Origin: Perognathus longimembris pacificus
Taxonomy: Eukaryota > Chordata > Mammalia > Rodentia > Heteromyidae
Assembly: GCF_023159225.1 (NCBI RefSeq)
Contig: NC_063172.1
Coordinates: 46,195,832 to 46,259,831 of the forward strand
DNA length: 64,000 nucleotides
Direction of reading: 5' to 3'
Shown here: one piece after another, positions 32,698-44,271 of the stretch
Layout of the letters: every line of letters starts with the position of its first letter
Numbering within the stretch: position 1 is the first letter of the stretch
Translations under genes and position numbers: made by a program
Notes under the pieces: model-generated
Databases searched by the model: none
What the model was told of the DNA's origin: nothing
The model's input: the letters and a program-made list of their open reading frames with translations, nothing else

Positions 32698-34705
32698 GAC
32701 TTCCAGGAAGACAGCGAAGGAGCTGCAGAGCACTAGCTGAGCTCCCTCAAACATCACAGTTTTCTCACCCCATAGAAACTTTTACTCCTAGAAAGACAGC
32801 CAGAGTAAGTTCTAACAGTACAGGGATTCTGGCCAGGAAGGAAAAATCGACTTTGCTTGTCTGAAAACACAGATTTGAGCTCCGGGCAGCATCCCAACAC
32901 CGCGCCATTGCTGGTGCCAGCACAGCGCCTGGCACAGCAACCCACACTCCATGCAGCTAAAGCACACAGCATAGACCAGGGAGAAATACTCCAGATGGCG
33001 GCTGAGCATGGACTACCTGAAATCGCAGAGAAAGCGTGAGTACCCCACAAAAGATATTCTCACTTGCAACCACAGAGCAGCTTCTGGAAGGCAGCCCTTC
33101 CCCCACCGCCAGAGCAAAGCGCCATCTTTACCACTGGCATAGGGTCAGACCAGATTGGAACTAAAGCAGGCCTGGAAAAGCGAGGACAAAGGAGCCATCT
33201 TTGAAAAGGGCAAGCAGGTCCGACCAGTGAGAGCCAGTTCTGCCCAGGAGAATGCCCCCTGCCCTGGCGGGAGGCGTGTCATGGGCCTCGGCTTAGCCAG
33301 AGGTGCCTTGCCCTGCCCACCGGAATTTATAAATTTAAAGCAAAAGCGGCGAGCAGCTCCCGGCGGCACAGAAACATCAGACGGGGGAACAAACACTTCC
33401 TGAGGGAGTTAAACGGTCCCATCACAGAGGAAGCCCAATTCCCAGCCCAAAACGGAGCTGCATTCCATAGCCACCTCCACCAAGGAGACCGTCCTGCCCA
33501 GGAGGGAGGAGCCTCCCCCAGTCAAGCAACTCTCAGCCTGGTAAAACAGGCCAGAGGCCCCCCGCCCTGCTGAGTCCACAGCCTATTCAAAGCCAGGCGT
33601 TAAAGGCAGCGGCCCCACAGCAGACAGAGGAGCCACGGTTCCCGAGACTGCTCAAATCCCCATCTACAGAGGACGCCCAAGGCCTACCTGCAAGCTGTGC
33701 AAACCATTGAGACCCAGGATTGCACCAACAGGGGAGAAGGGTCAGAACAAAACCACCCGCTGCAAACTGAAATCAAGTCAAACCCAGCCAATCAGGAAAA
33801 TAGACTGCAGATCATCGCAAGGTAACCAGAGACTGGGGAAAGACCACCCAAAAAAGAAAGACACCATTTTTTTTTTCCTTGTCAAACATTTTTTAAACTT
33901 TAAAAAAAAAAAAAAGTTTTTTTTTCACTTCTGAAACGTCGTCGGTTTTTTTTTGTTGTTGTTGTTGTTTTCTATATTTACTTGTTTGTTTTATCAAGTT
34001 TTTTTTTTCTTTTCTGTTTGGGTTGTTCCTTTTCTGGTTTTATTCCTTTTTATTTTTTTTCTTTTTAAAATAATATCTCTCTGTTTTGTGCATCTGTCTT
34101 CCACTATCTTTACTTTATTTCTCGCTTTGAGTTCTCTTTCTCTAAAAATTACTTTCCTATGAATAACACCTCCACTCTGTTCTGCTAACTCTCCATTGTC
34201 TACCATTTTAACCTTGTTCTTTCTACTGATTCTACTCTTCTCCACATTTCCACGTCACTGAAACTAAACCAAAATCACCACCCCCCCTCCCCAAGACATT
34301 TTACTCTATTCTCTTTATTACCTCCAACTTACCCTCCTGACTTACTGCCTGGACCTCCAGTTTCCATTGACTCCTGGTTATTGGATAGAGGGTATCCCAG
34401 CTTAATCTGAGTGAATCAAAGGGGTTCATAGAGAAAGCCAGTCCTAAAAGAACTTAATATAAAAACAAGAATTGCGTATAAGGTTGTAACAGTAAATAAG
34501 TAACTACTGAATACAGGGCCCAGGATCAGATGTTATATTGAAATTGTATTCTTTAGGAACACCAAATCTAATTTTATAGACAGGTATACAGGGTATCTGT
34601 ATATAATTGTGAACTTGTAAGATTTACCCAACAGTGCTTGGTAAGGGCTGCTTTGGGTCTTAAACGGTGCTCACAGGTGCTGGTAGACTGGCATTCCCAA
34701 TTCAA
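32698..34705 (+). promoter_or_regulatory. L1 element D 5'UTR / internal promoter region
   Basis: This is a complete 2.0-kb UTR. GC-rich, CpG-containing sequence spans about 32870-33620. GCCATCTT at 33121-33128 and 33194-33201 is the same motif pair (antisense AAGATGGC) as in A and C, 73 bases apart. A T-rich simple tract at 33867-34070 matches the one in the other copies. Promoter activity is inferred from position. Confidence 0.75.
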
Positions 34706-35497
34706 ATGGGCAGAAGGAACACAAGAAAGATGGCAAACAATGAAGTCTTATCCCCCACTCAAAACAAGCAGGAAGCAGAGCAGTCAATCAAAGACATAGA
34801 CGAGAACTCCCAAAATGCTCTACAAAGTCTACTGATAAACATCATAAATGAAAAGTTTGAATCACTTCAGTCAACTATTCTAGAGCGTGAGGAGGCAAAG
34901 CAAAAATTAATGGAGAATTTCATGGCATCCACAAATAGAAAGATAAATGAACTTCAAGAGACAAATGAAAAGATAGCTACCCAGCTTAAAGATTTGAGGG
35001 ACAAGACTCAAAACCAAAGTAATGAAGTTAATGAAGTAAAGAAGTCCATACAAGACCTAAGAAATGACATGGAAATCATCAGGAAAAACCAGTAAGAAGA
35101 AAAAGAGATTTAGAACCCCAAACCGACCAGACTAGAATAGGACATCCCACCGACACATTGTGATCAAAACAGGATCAGTAGAGTACAAGGAAAGAATCCT
35201 TAAAGCTCTTAGGGAGAAGAAAACAATCACATATAAAGGAAAAGCAATCAGAATTTCCCCAGACTTCTCAGCAGAGACCATGAAAGCAAGGAGAGCCTGG
35301 AATAAAGTATACCAAACACTAAATAAAAGTAACTACCAACCAAGAATTCTATACCCAGCCAAACTCCTCTTCATAGCCAAAGGTCAAATAAAATCTTCCA
35401 CAGTAAGGAAAAACTGAAACAACATATCTTCAAAGATGTACTATACAAGGAAATTAATCAAGATCCCAATACAGACAGAGAAATGAACCCTGACTAA
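34706..35497 (+). pseudogene. L1 ORF1p pseudogene (element D) with internal deletion
   Basis: The ATG at 34706 matches element C. The N-terminal and coiled-coil part is open to 35095, where a Ser codon has become TAA (CCAGTAAG). Right after, at about 35106-35110, roughly 290 bases are missing compared with C: the end of the coiled coil and nearly all of the RRM (from KEI to RTPNRPDQNR). The junction shows a three-base ATT shared by both sides, which suggests an end-joining or template-switch deletion. The C-terminal domain follows (YKGKAIRISPDFSAE, YPAKLLFIAKGQIK), then a frameshift before the usual end. It is non-functional. Confidence 0.9.
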
Positions 35498-35549
35498 TAA
35501 ATATCAGATCAAGAAATGGGAAGACACAGCTTTAAACAAGATAGTGATA

Positions 35550-38500
35550 ATGAAAAGAACAAACGATCATCTCTCAATCCTAACTCTCAACATTAATGGA
35601 CTTAATTCTCCAATCAAACGACATAGGCTCATAAGTTAGATCAAAAATCAAGATCCACCTTTCTGCTGCCTCCAAGAGACACATCTATCCAGCAAAAGTA
35701 AATATCTTCTAAAAGTGAGAGGCTGGAATCAAATCTATCAAGCAAATGGCCCCCATAAGCAGGCTGTGTTGGGGTCAGCTGCACCTTTATGGGGCCACAG
35801 CTGACCTCAGCCTGTCCCTCCCCTTCCTCTCTAACCAGAAGAGAAGGAAGTCTGACATCACTTGAGGGACAGCCCCTTAGGACCAATCAGGGGCCCCTCT
35901 CTTGTGCCTGCCTTTAGGGTATATCTGGGAGGCTCCTCATTTGAATAGACAGAAGCCCTAGAGGTTTTCTTCAGGGACCCATGCGTCCATGTCGCTCTTG
36001 GAGTCTTTGGGGCACCCTGCGACCACACGCCACCGAGGCTACCCGTGGCCATCGCTCCTGCGTGAGCGATCATGGACCACCCAGGAAGGGGTGGACAAGC
36101 CCCTTCCCCCCAAGCGGCTGGAGTTGCAATCCTAGTATCAGACAAAATTGGTTTGAAATTAAAAAATGTAAGAAGAGACAAAGACGGTTACCACATACTA
36201 GTAAAGGGATCTCTCCTACAGGAAGATATAACCATTCTAAATATCTACACACCAAATGCAGGAGCGCCCAACTTCATCAAACACTACTGACTCTAAAAAC
36301 ACTCATAGACCCAAACACATTGATAGTTGGAGACTTTAACACTCCACTATCACCTCTGGACAGATCAACAAGCCAAAAACTGAACAAAGAAACCAAAGAA
36401 CTAAATAATTGCATAGACCAACTAGACTTAACCGACATCTACAGAATATTCCACCCAGCAACAACAGAATACACATTCTTCTCCTCAGCACATGGAACAG
36501 TCTCTAAAATAGATCACATCTTAGGGCACAAAGAAAATCTATAAAAATTCAAAAGCATCAAAACCATTCCCTGCATTCTCTCAGACCACAACGGAATAAA
36601 ATTAGAGCTCAACTCAAAGAGCCACCACAGAAAATTCATGGAGACTAAATAACACACTGCTGAACCATCAGTGGGTCATTGAGAAATTAAAACAGAAATT
36701 CAAATTTGTATGGAATTCAACCAAGTTAAGGACACAAAGTACCAGCTCCTTTGGGACACAGCAAAAGCAGTACTCAGAGGAAAATTTATATCTCTGAGTG
36801 TATACATCAACAAACTGGAGGAACAGCAACTCAATAACTTAAGAAAGCACCTTAGTTTTCTTGAGAAAGAACAACAAGCCAAACCCCAAGTCAATAGATG
36901 GAAGCAAATAATTAAAATTAAATCAGAATTAAATCAATTAGAGATGGAAAAAAAAAATTGAAAGAATCAACAAAACTAAGAGTTAGTTCTTTGAAAAAAT
37001 CAACAAGATAGAAGGAACCCTGGCAAACCTGACCCCAAAACAAAGGCAACACACTCAAATAAACAAGATAAGAGATGAAACAGGTACCCTCACCACAGAA
37101 ATAACCGAAATACAGACCATAATAAGAAACTATTTTGCAAACCTTTATACCAACAAAATCGAGAACTTGGAAGAAATGGATGATTTCCCAGAAAAAAATT
37201 CATATCCCCAAACTTAACCATGAAGATTTAAACCTTCTAAACAGACCCATACCCAGTATTGAAATAGAAATGGCAATAAATGATCTTCCATCCAAGAAAA
37301 GCCCAGGTCCAGACGGATTCACTGCAGAATTCTACAAGGCCTTCAAAACAAATCTCACACCAATATTTCTCAAACTCTTCAATGAAATTGAAAGAGAACG
37401 TTCACTACCAGACTCATTCTATGAAGCCAGTATAACCCTCATCCCAAAACCAGGCAGGGACTCATCATGGAAAGAGGACTATAGACCGATTTCTCTTATG
37501 AACATAGACGCAGAAATTCTCAGCAAAATTCTGGCCAATCGGCTTCAACAGGTCATCAAAAAAAACATACACGACGATCAAACCGGATTCATCCCAGGCA
37601 TGCAAAGTTGGTTTAATATATACAAGTCAATTAATGTAATCCACCACACCAACCGGAGCAAGGTAAAGAACCACATGGTTTTATCTCTGGTTGCGGAAAA
37701 AGCGTTTGATAAAACCCAGCACCCATTTATGCTAAAAGCCCTGGAAAAACTGGGATTCCAGGGAACATTCCTGAATATAATCAAGGCAGTTTATGACTAT
37801 CCAACAGCAAGCATAACTCTAAATGGTTAAAAACTAAACCTATTCCCTTTAAAATCAGGAACAAGGCAGGGATGGCCACTCTCTCCCCTGCTCTTCAACA
37901 TAGTACTAGAATTCCTAGCCAGAGCAATTAGGCAATAAGAGAATATAAAGGGGATCCAAATAGGAAAAGATGAAGTTAAACTTTCTCTCTTCGCAGATGA
38001 CATGATCCTATACCTAAAGAATCCCATAGACTCTGACCCCAAGCCCCTAGAGCTGATTCAAAACTTTGGCAAAGTTGCAGCATATAAAATAAACCCTCAT
38101 AAATCAATGGCCTTTCTGTAAGCTAACGACCTGAAGACTGAGGGGGAAATCAGGAAAGCAACTCCTTTTGCAATAGCCCCCCAAAACATAAAATACCTAG
38201 GAAAAACCTTAACTAAAGAAGTGAAAGACCTCCTTGAGGAGAACTTTAAAAGCTTGAAAAATGAAATTATGTCAGAACTAAGGAAATGGAAAAACCTCCC
38301 AAACTCCTGGATTGGGAGGATTAATATAATCAAAATGGCAATATTGCCAAAGGCTATCTACAAATTCAACGCAATACCCATTAATATCCCAACACCATTT
38401 TTTATTGAAATAGAGGAAGCAATCCATGAATTCATATGGAAAAATAAAGACCTAGAATTGCAAAAACAATCCTAAGCAGAAAGAACATTGCTGGAGGAAT

Positions 38501-39730
38501 TACAATTCCCAACTTCAAGCTGTATTATAAAGCTATAGTAATAAAAACAGCATGGAATCGGCACCGGAGCAATCCTGAAGACCAATGGAACAGAATTGAA
38601 GACCCGGAAATGAACCCACAGAAGTACGCCTACTTAATCTTTGATAAAGGAGCTAAAACAATAGTCTGGAAGAAAGATAGCCTCTTTAACAAATGGTGCT
38701 GGCAAAACTGGTTCAACACATGCAACAAACTAAAACTAGATCCTTATATATCACCCTGCACCAAAATCAATTCCAAATGGATTAAAGACCTCGAAATCAA
38801 AACAGACACCCTGAAAACACTAATGGAAGGAGTAGGAGAAACACTTGGGCTCCTTGGCGTAGGACGGAACTTCCTTAACAATGACCTAGAAAGGCTACAA
38901 ATCAAAGAAAGGTTGGACAAATGGGACTGCATCAAACTGCAGAGCTTCTGCACGGCAAAGCACATAGCTTGCAAGATAAACAGAAAGCCCACAGACTGGG
39001 AGAAGATCTTTACTGGCCATTCAATGGACAAAGGCCTCATCTCTAAAATATATGCAGAACTAAAAAAGTTACCTTCTTCCAAAACAAAACCGCAAATAAC
39101 CAATTGTACCCTCATCAAGTGGGCTAAGGACTTACAATTAGACTTCTCTGATGAGGAAATGAGAATGGCCAAGAGACATGAAAAAGTGCTCTACATCACT
39201 GGCCATAAAAGAAATGCAAATAAAAACAACATTGAGATTCCATCTCACCCCAGTAAGAATGTCATATATCAAGAAAACTAACAATAACAATTGTTGGAGG
39301 GGATGTAGCCAAAAGGGAACCCTACTTCATTTTTGGTGGGAATGTAAACTGGTTCAGCCACTCTGGCAAGCAGTATGGAGATTCCTCAGAAGGCTAAATA
39401 TAGAACTCCCCTAGACCCAGCAGCCCTACTTTTGGGTATCTATCCAAAAGACCACAAACAAAATCACAGTAATGCCACCAGCACAACAATGTTCATCGCA
39501 GCACAATTTGTCATAGCTAGAATCTGTAACCAACCCAGATGCCCTCCGTAGACGAATGGATCATGAAAATGTGGTACATACACACAATGGAATTTTATGC
39601 CTCTATCAAAAAGAATGACATTGCCCCATTTGTAAGGAAATGGAAGGACTTGGAAAAAATTATATTAAGTGAAGTGAGCCAGACCCAAAGAAACATGGAC
39701 TCTATGGTCTCCCTCATAGGCAATAATTAG
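35550..39730 (+). pseudogene. L1 ORF2p pseudogene (element D), split by an LTR-like insert
   Basis: The ATG at 35550 begins MKRTNDHLSIL. An early TAG replaces Trp (LISWIK becomes LIS-stop-IK). The endonuclease domain is cut at 35767-36115 by the foreign insert, after QANGPHKQA. Beyond it, endonuclease sequence resumes ([23 protein letters not shown]), then RT with [13 protein letters not shown] in the open block 37135-37830 and FADD at 37990-38001. The C-terminal part 38610-39281 and 39178-39414 keeps the Cys-rich motif ([18 protein letters not shown], with the His replaced by Phe). Several frameshifts separate these blocks. The stop is at 39728-39730. Confidence 0.92.
35767..36115 (+). mobile_element. 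Probable solo LTR of an endogenous retrovirus inserted in L1 element D
   Basis: This 349-bp block is absent from A, B and C at the same L1 position. It is flanked by GGCTG at 35762-35766 and 36116-36120, a 5-bp repeat in the usual range for retroviral integration. It begins TGTTGGGGTC. CCAAT at 35883-35887 and a TATAT at 35920-35924 could be U3 promoter parts, followed by AATAGA as a possible degenerate polyadenylation signal. The right end reads CCCCCCAAGC, so a canonical CA end is not clear unless the repeat is read as AGCAGGCTG/AGCGGCTG. There is no internal retroviral coding sequence. The family is not identified. It retains many CpGs, so it is not very old. A non-LTR origin is possible. 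Confidence 0.6.
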
Positions 39731-40242
39731 TACAGGTTTAGGCAAGTCATAGCAGAGTTTCACAAGAGCCCAATAGCTATACCCTTATGAACACAAAAGA
39801 TGATGCTAAATGAAATGAACTCCATGTTATGGAAACGATTGTTATATCACAGTTGTAACTACTTTCAACGTTCCATGTGTATCTGTAGCTTCTATTACTG
39901 ATGATGTTCTTGTACCACCTTCCTGTGTTTGTACCTACACTATTTCTGTAATCTTATCTGAGTATATTGGAAACCGTGTATACTGGTATTAGAAGTAGGA
40001 AATTGAAAGGGAATACCAAAATTGAGAGACACAGGGTAAAAAAAGACAAACAACTACAAAAGCAATACTTGCAAAACTGTTTGGTGTAAGTGAACTGAAC
40101 ACCTCGGGGGGGGAAAGGGAAAGTGGGAGGATGGAGGGGGGGTATGAGGGACAAGGTAACAAACAGTACAAGAAATGTATCCAATGCCTAACGTATGAAA
40201 CTGTAACCTCTCTGTACATCAGTTTGATAATAAAAATTTGGG
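39731..40242 (+). mobile_element. L1 element D 3'UTR with G-rich tract
   Basis: About 510 bases follow the ORF2 stop. G-runs at 40106-40150 (a G8 run, GGG, GGG, a G7 run) could fold as a G-quadruplex. AATAAA lies at 40229-40234. Confidence 0.85.
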
Positions 40243-40256
40243 AAAAAAGAGATGTT

Positions 40257-40984
40257 TTGCGGGAAAGAGCAACTATTTTGTGATAAGTTTAGTAGTTATT
40301 AAGTTAACAAAATCAAATTTATATCAATGAAATTTATTTGAATTGTAATCCTGTAGAGCATCCTTAAGGAGATGAGAATCTCCTTACATCCCATATGAAG
40401 TCAACATTAAAGTCTCTATTGTTCAGGAGTCATTTTATCTGGCTGTATCTATAAAAGTGATTTGCTAAATGCAATCTTCTTTTCTTAACAGTTTGTATGA
40501 AGGAAAAGTATAGAGGATCAATGGTTGCTAATATATAATGTGAGCAGCTGCCATGTTTAGGGGTAATATCCCAGGTCCAGATTAGTGATATTGGGATTTT
40601 TTTGTATGGGAAGTGGGCCTTTATAGGGATATTCCTTTGAAAAGAATGTGGGCCCTTGTTTCTTCCAGCTTTTTCTTTGCTTCCTGGCCATAAAGTAAGT
40701 TGTTTGTTTCGCTAGTTGTTCCCTGTACGTGTTTCATCATAGTTAACAGAGATCTGTCTAACACAATTATCGTAACATTTGGTTAGCCATTTGGTTAACC
40801 ATTACAACAAGGGAAGCATTTTATAATAACAGTTACAACTTATGTGCATGAACCAACTATGACCTGTCTTGAAGAAAGCCCTACAGAGTGGACTTTGTAT
40901 TTGACAAGTAATCAAGTTCTGGCAGTTAACTCTCCAAAATTCACCAAACCAATATTTATTTACTATGTACACTATATACGATTT
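40257..40984. other. Intergenic sequence, no feature recognised
   Basis: Nothing can be named between elements D and E. Confidence 0.6.
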
Positions 40985-40998
40985 GAAAATTACATTTA

Positions 40999-41654
40999 GA
41001 GGAAGGTAATTTTTTTAGTTCTGCATATATTTTTGATATGAGGCCTTTGTCCATTGAATGGTCAGTAAAGATCTTCTCCCAATATGTGGGCTTACTGTTT
41101 ATCTTGCGAGCTATGTCCTTAGCTCTGCAGAAGCTCTACAGTTTGATGCAGTCCCATTTGTCTAACCTTTCTTTGATTTGTAGCCTTTCTGGGTCTTTGT
41201 TAAGAAAGTTCCATCCTGTGCTAAGGAGTCCAAGTGTTTCTCCTACTCCTTCGATTAGTGTTTTCATGGTGTCTGTTTTGATTTCTAGGTCTTTGATCCA
41301 TTTGGAATTGATTTTGGTGCAGGGTGATATATAAGGATCTAGTTTTAATTTGTTGTATGTGTTGAACCAGCTTTGCCAGCACCATTTGTTAAAGAGGCTA
41401 TCTTTCTTCCAGACTATTGTTTTAGCTCCTTTATCAAAGATTAAGTAGGTGTACTTCTGTGGGTTCGTTTCTGGGTCTTCAATTCTGTTCCATTGGTCTT
41501 CAGGCCTGTTCCGGTGCCAATACCAAGCTGTTTTTACTACTATAGCTTTATAATACACTTGAATTTGGTATTGTATTTCCTCCCGTACTGTTCTTTCTGC
41601 TAACTATTGTTTTTGCTATTCTAGGTCTTTTATTGTTCCATATAAATTTCTGGA
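40999..41654 (-). pseudogene. L1 ORF2p fragment (element E, inverted arm)
   Basis: The antisense arm covers the region after the RT domain. The block 41558-41136 reads openly ([20 protein letters not shown], then NKWCWQSWFN); single-base losses near 41560 and 41130 break the rest. It joins the sense arm at 41651-41657. Confidence 0.88.
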
Positions 41655-42301
41655 AACCACAAAGAAACATTAGCCCCCTCATCAGGTGGGCTAGAGACTT
41701 AAAAAGAGACTTCTCTGATGAGGAAAGGAGAATGGCCAAGAGACATATGAAAAAGTGCTCTACATCGCTGGCCATCAAAGAAATGCATACCAAAACAAAA
41801 TTGAGATTCCATCTCACCCCAATAAGAATGTCCTATATGAAGAAAACTAACAGTAACAACTGTTGGAGGTGCTGGGGCCAAAAGGGAATCCTACTCCATT
41901 GTTGGTGGGAATGTAAACTGGGTCAGCCACTCTGGCAAGCTGTATGGAGATTCCTCAGAAGGCTAAATATAGAACTCCCCTATGAACCAGCAGCCCCACT
42001 TTTGGGTATCTATACAAAAGACCACAAACATAATCATGCTAAAGCCACCAGCATAACAATGTTCATCGCAGCACAATTTGCCATAGCTAGAATCTGGAAC
42101 CAACCCAGATGCCCCTCAGTAGAAGAATGGATCATGAAAATGTGGTACATATACACAATGGAATTTTATGCCTCTATCAGAAAGAATGACATTGCCCCAT
42201 TTGTAAGGAAATGGAAGGATCTGGAAAAAGTTATACTAAGTGAAGTGAGCCAGACCCAAAGAAACATGGACTCTATGGTCTCCCTTATTGGGAATAATTA
42301 G
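41655..42301 (+). pseudogene. L1 ORF2p C-terminal fragment (element E, sense arm)
   Basis: About 215 codons stay open from the inversion junction to the normal ORF2 stop at 42299-42301. It includes the C-terminal Cys-rich motif ([18 protein letters not shown]) and the terminal SLIGNN. There is no RT or endonuclease and no natural start, so it is a remnant. Its open frame suggests a fairly recent insertion. Confidence 0.88.
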
Positions 42302-42821
42302 CACAGGTTTAGGCAAGTCACAGAAGATGATCACAGGAGCCCTATAGCTATACCCTTACGAACACATGAGATAATACTAAGTGAAAGAAACTCCATGTTA
42401 TGGAAATGATTGTTGTAACTACTTTCAACGTGCCGTATGTAATTGTAGCCTCTATTATTGATGATCTTCTTGTATTACCTTCCTGTGGTTGTACCTACAC
42501 TTTCTTTGTATCTTACCTGAGTATATTGGAAACCGGGTATACTGGTATTAGAACTAGGAAATTGGAAGGGAATACCAAAATTGAGAGACACAGGGTAAAA
42601 AAAGACAAACAACTACAAAAGCAATACTTGCATAACTGTTTGTTGTAAATGAACTGAAAAACTCATGGGGAGGGGGAAGGAAAGGTGGAGTGGGAAGGAG
42701 TGAATGAGGGACGAAGTAACAAACAGTACTAAAAATGTAACCAATGCCTAATGTATGAAACTGTAACCTCTCTCTAATTCAGTTTGATAATAAATAATAT
42801 ATGTAAAGAAAATTACATTTA

Positions 42822-43439
42822 TACTTGGAAAGTAAGAAAAAAGTCACATGTCCAATATTCAAAAGATTTTGTGGTAGCCATTATGTTTAAGGAAACAAAC
42901 ATGAAATATAGTATATATATGTATATATATACATATACATATGCATATACATATATACATATATACATATATGTATATATGTACTATCTACCTCCATAGA
43001 TCGTGTGGTATTACCAAAAGAAAACTGAAAAGATATGAGAAATTAAAAAAAAATTTCTTATTATAACACCTAGACTCTAGATGCATATGCCCACCATAAC
43101 ATACATTAGGAAATATTAAAACATAAATGCAGTTTTGTAAAGGTATCCTAGTTTACACTAAACTAAATTTGTTGTAACTGTTACAGAGACTAGGAAATAA
43201 ACAGTAAGCAGCATGAAGCATTGTTACCATAAAATTTATTTGTGTGAAGACAGACAAAATGCAGTACTGAAGTGAGTGAAGATATGACGTTAGGAAAATT
43301 TTCCCTGGGCTATGCAGAGAAAGAAGTATGACCTGGATACAGAAAGTGGAAGATATGAGTAATTACAATTCTCTAAAACTATGGAGTGAGACAGAAAACA
43401 GTTGTTTGAAAAGCAAGCTTATTCCCCTGCTGTCACTGT
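42822..43439. other. Intergenic sequence with a (TA/TATAC)n microsatellite
   Basis: An imperfect ATATAC/ATATGT repeat lies at 42910-42982. The rest is unassigned. Confidence 0.7.
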
Positions 43440-43705
43440 ATTTTATTTTAGATGCTGGGTATTTATCTGAATTAGGGAAGGGAAAAAGAAAATCAAAATG
43501 AGAGACAAAGGGTAAAAGGTAAAGCAGTGCAACAGCAAGACTTACAAGACAATATGTTTTAAACTAACTGCCACTCAGGGAGAAAGCTTTGGGGAGGAGA
43601 GAAGGTGGGAGAAAAATGAAGGGGGAGGTAACAACTTTGACAGGAAATGTACTCACAACCTTCTGTATATCACCTGGACAATAAATAAACTAGAAAAATA
43701 CACCC
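43440..43705 (+). mobile_element. Old L1 3'UTR fragment
   Basis: It follows the L1 3'UTR order: GAGAGACAAAGGGTAAAAGG, AGACTTACAAGACAATATG, a GGGGAGGAGAGAAGGTGGG purine tract, GTAACAACTTTGACAGGAAA, then CACCTGGACAATAAATAAA. It is diverged, of the same age class as 12993-13185. Confidence 0.75.
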
Positions 43706-43978
43706 TTGGAAAATATATTTTCTTAGAGATGAGACAAAACAGTGCTGTGAGTATGAAAACAAAGATTATATGACATGTTTAAAGGACATCAATAGGGGGA
43801 TGAGTGTGGAGTGAGAAGGGCTGATGGAAATACCATTAAACCAATGTCACAATAAGGCAGCTGAGTTCGGATGCCATGCTAACAACTGGAAAGCATCAGG
43901 TTACCTACTTTTTGCATTATTCTAGGAGGGAGCAGACATTTATATAAAAGTAGAGACTAGAATGGTCAGAAGAAAATT
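43706..43978. other. Intergenic sequence
   Basis: Nothing is recognised here. Confidence 0.6.
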
Positions 43979-44183
43979 ACAAAAGTGAACTTCAGGGATG
44001 GGAATTTAGCCTAGTGGCAAGAGTGCTTTCCTCATATACATGAAGCCCTGGGTTTGATTTCCCAGCACCACATATATAGAAAATGGCCAGAAGTGACGCT
44101 GTGGCTCAAGTGGCAGAATGCTAGCCTTGAGCAAAAAGAAGCCAGGGACAGTGCTTAGACCCTGAGTCCAAGGCCCAGGACTG

Positions 44184-44237
<54 letters not shown>

Positions 44238-44271
44238 GAAAGAAAGAAAGAAAAGACAAAAGTGAACTTCA
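43979..44271 (+). repeat. IDL-Geo dimeric SINE with 16-bp TSD and expanded tail
   Basis: Both monomers are present in 43995-44186. The left carries TAGCCTAGTGGCAAGAG and GGTTTGATTTCCC; the right runs from GCTGTGGCTCAAGTGGCAG to CCCAGGACTGGC. The tail is A30 followed by a (GAAA)n microsatellite to 44255. Perfect duplications ACAAAAGTGAACTTCA lie at 43979-43994 and 44256-44271. Confidence 0.95.

Larger units (their letters stand above)
32684..40256 (+). mobile_element. LINE-1 element D, full length, 14-bp TSD, carrying a solo-LTR-like insert
   Basis: Perfect duplications AAAAAAGAGATGTT lie at 32684-32697 and 40243-40256. The target TATC/AAAAAA gives the bottom-strand TTTTTT/GATA nick expected of the L1 endonuclease. 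Order: 5'UTR 32698-34705, ORF1 34706-35497, ORF2 35550-39730 including a 349-bp foreign insert, 3'UTR 39731-40242 with AATAAA at 40229-40234. There is almost no A tail left. Both ORFs are disabled. Confidence 0.97.
40985..42821 (+). mobile_element. LINE-1 element E, twin-priming inversion with 14-bp TSD
   Basis: Perfect duplications GAAAATTACATTTA lie at 40985-40998 and 42808-42821. Inside, 40999-41654 is ORF2 in antisense (from the segment ending AELKKLPSS back to KFIWNNKRP). From about 41655 the element runs in sense from just after that point (KPQRNISPLIRW) to the 3' end. The two pieces are nearly contiguous in L1 coordinates with only a few bases missing, the signature of twin priming. 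AATAAA at 42789-42794 precedes a very short tail. Confidence 0.96.

Noticed and set aside
35858..36181. 107-codon minus-strand frame across the LTR-like insert
   Set aside because: It crosses the insert/L1 boundary and matches no retroviral protein; a chance frame.
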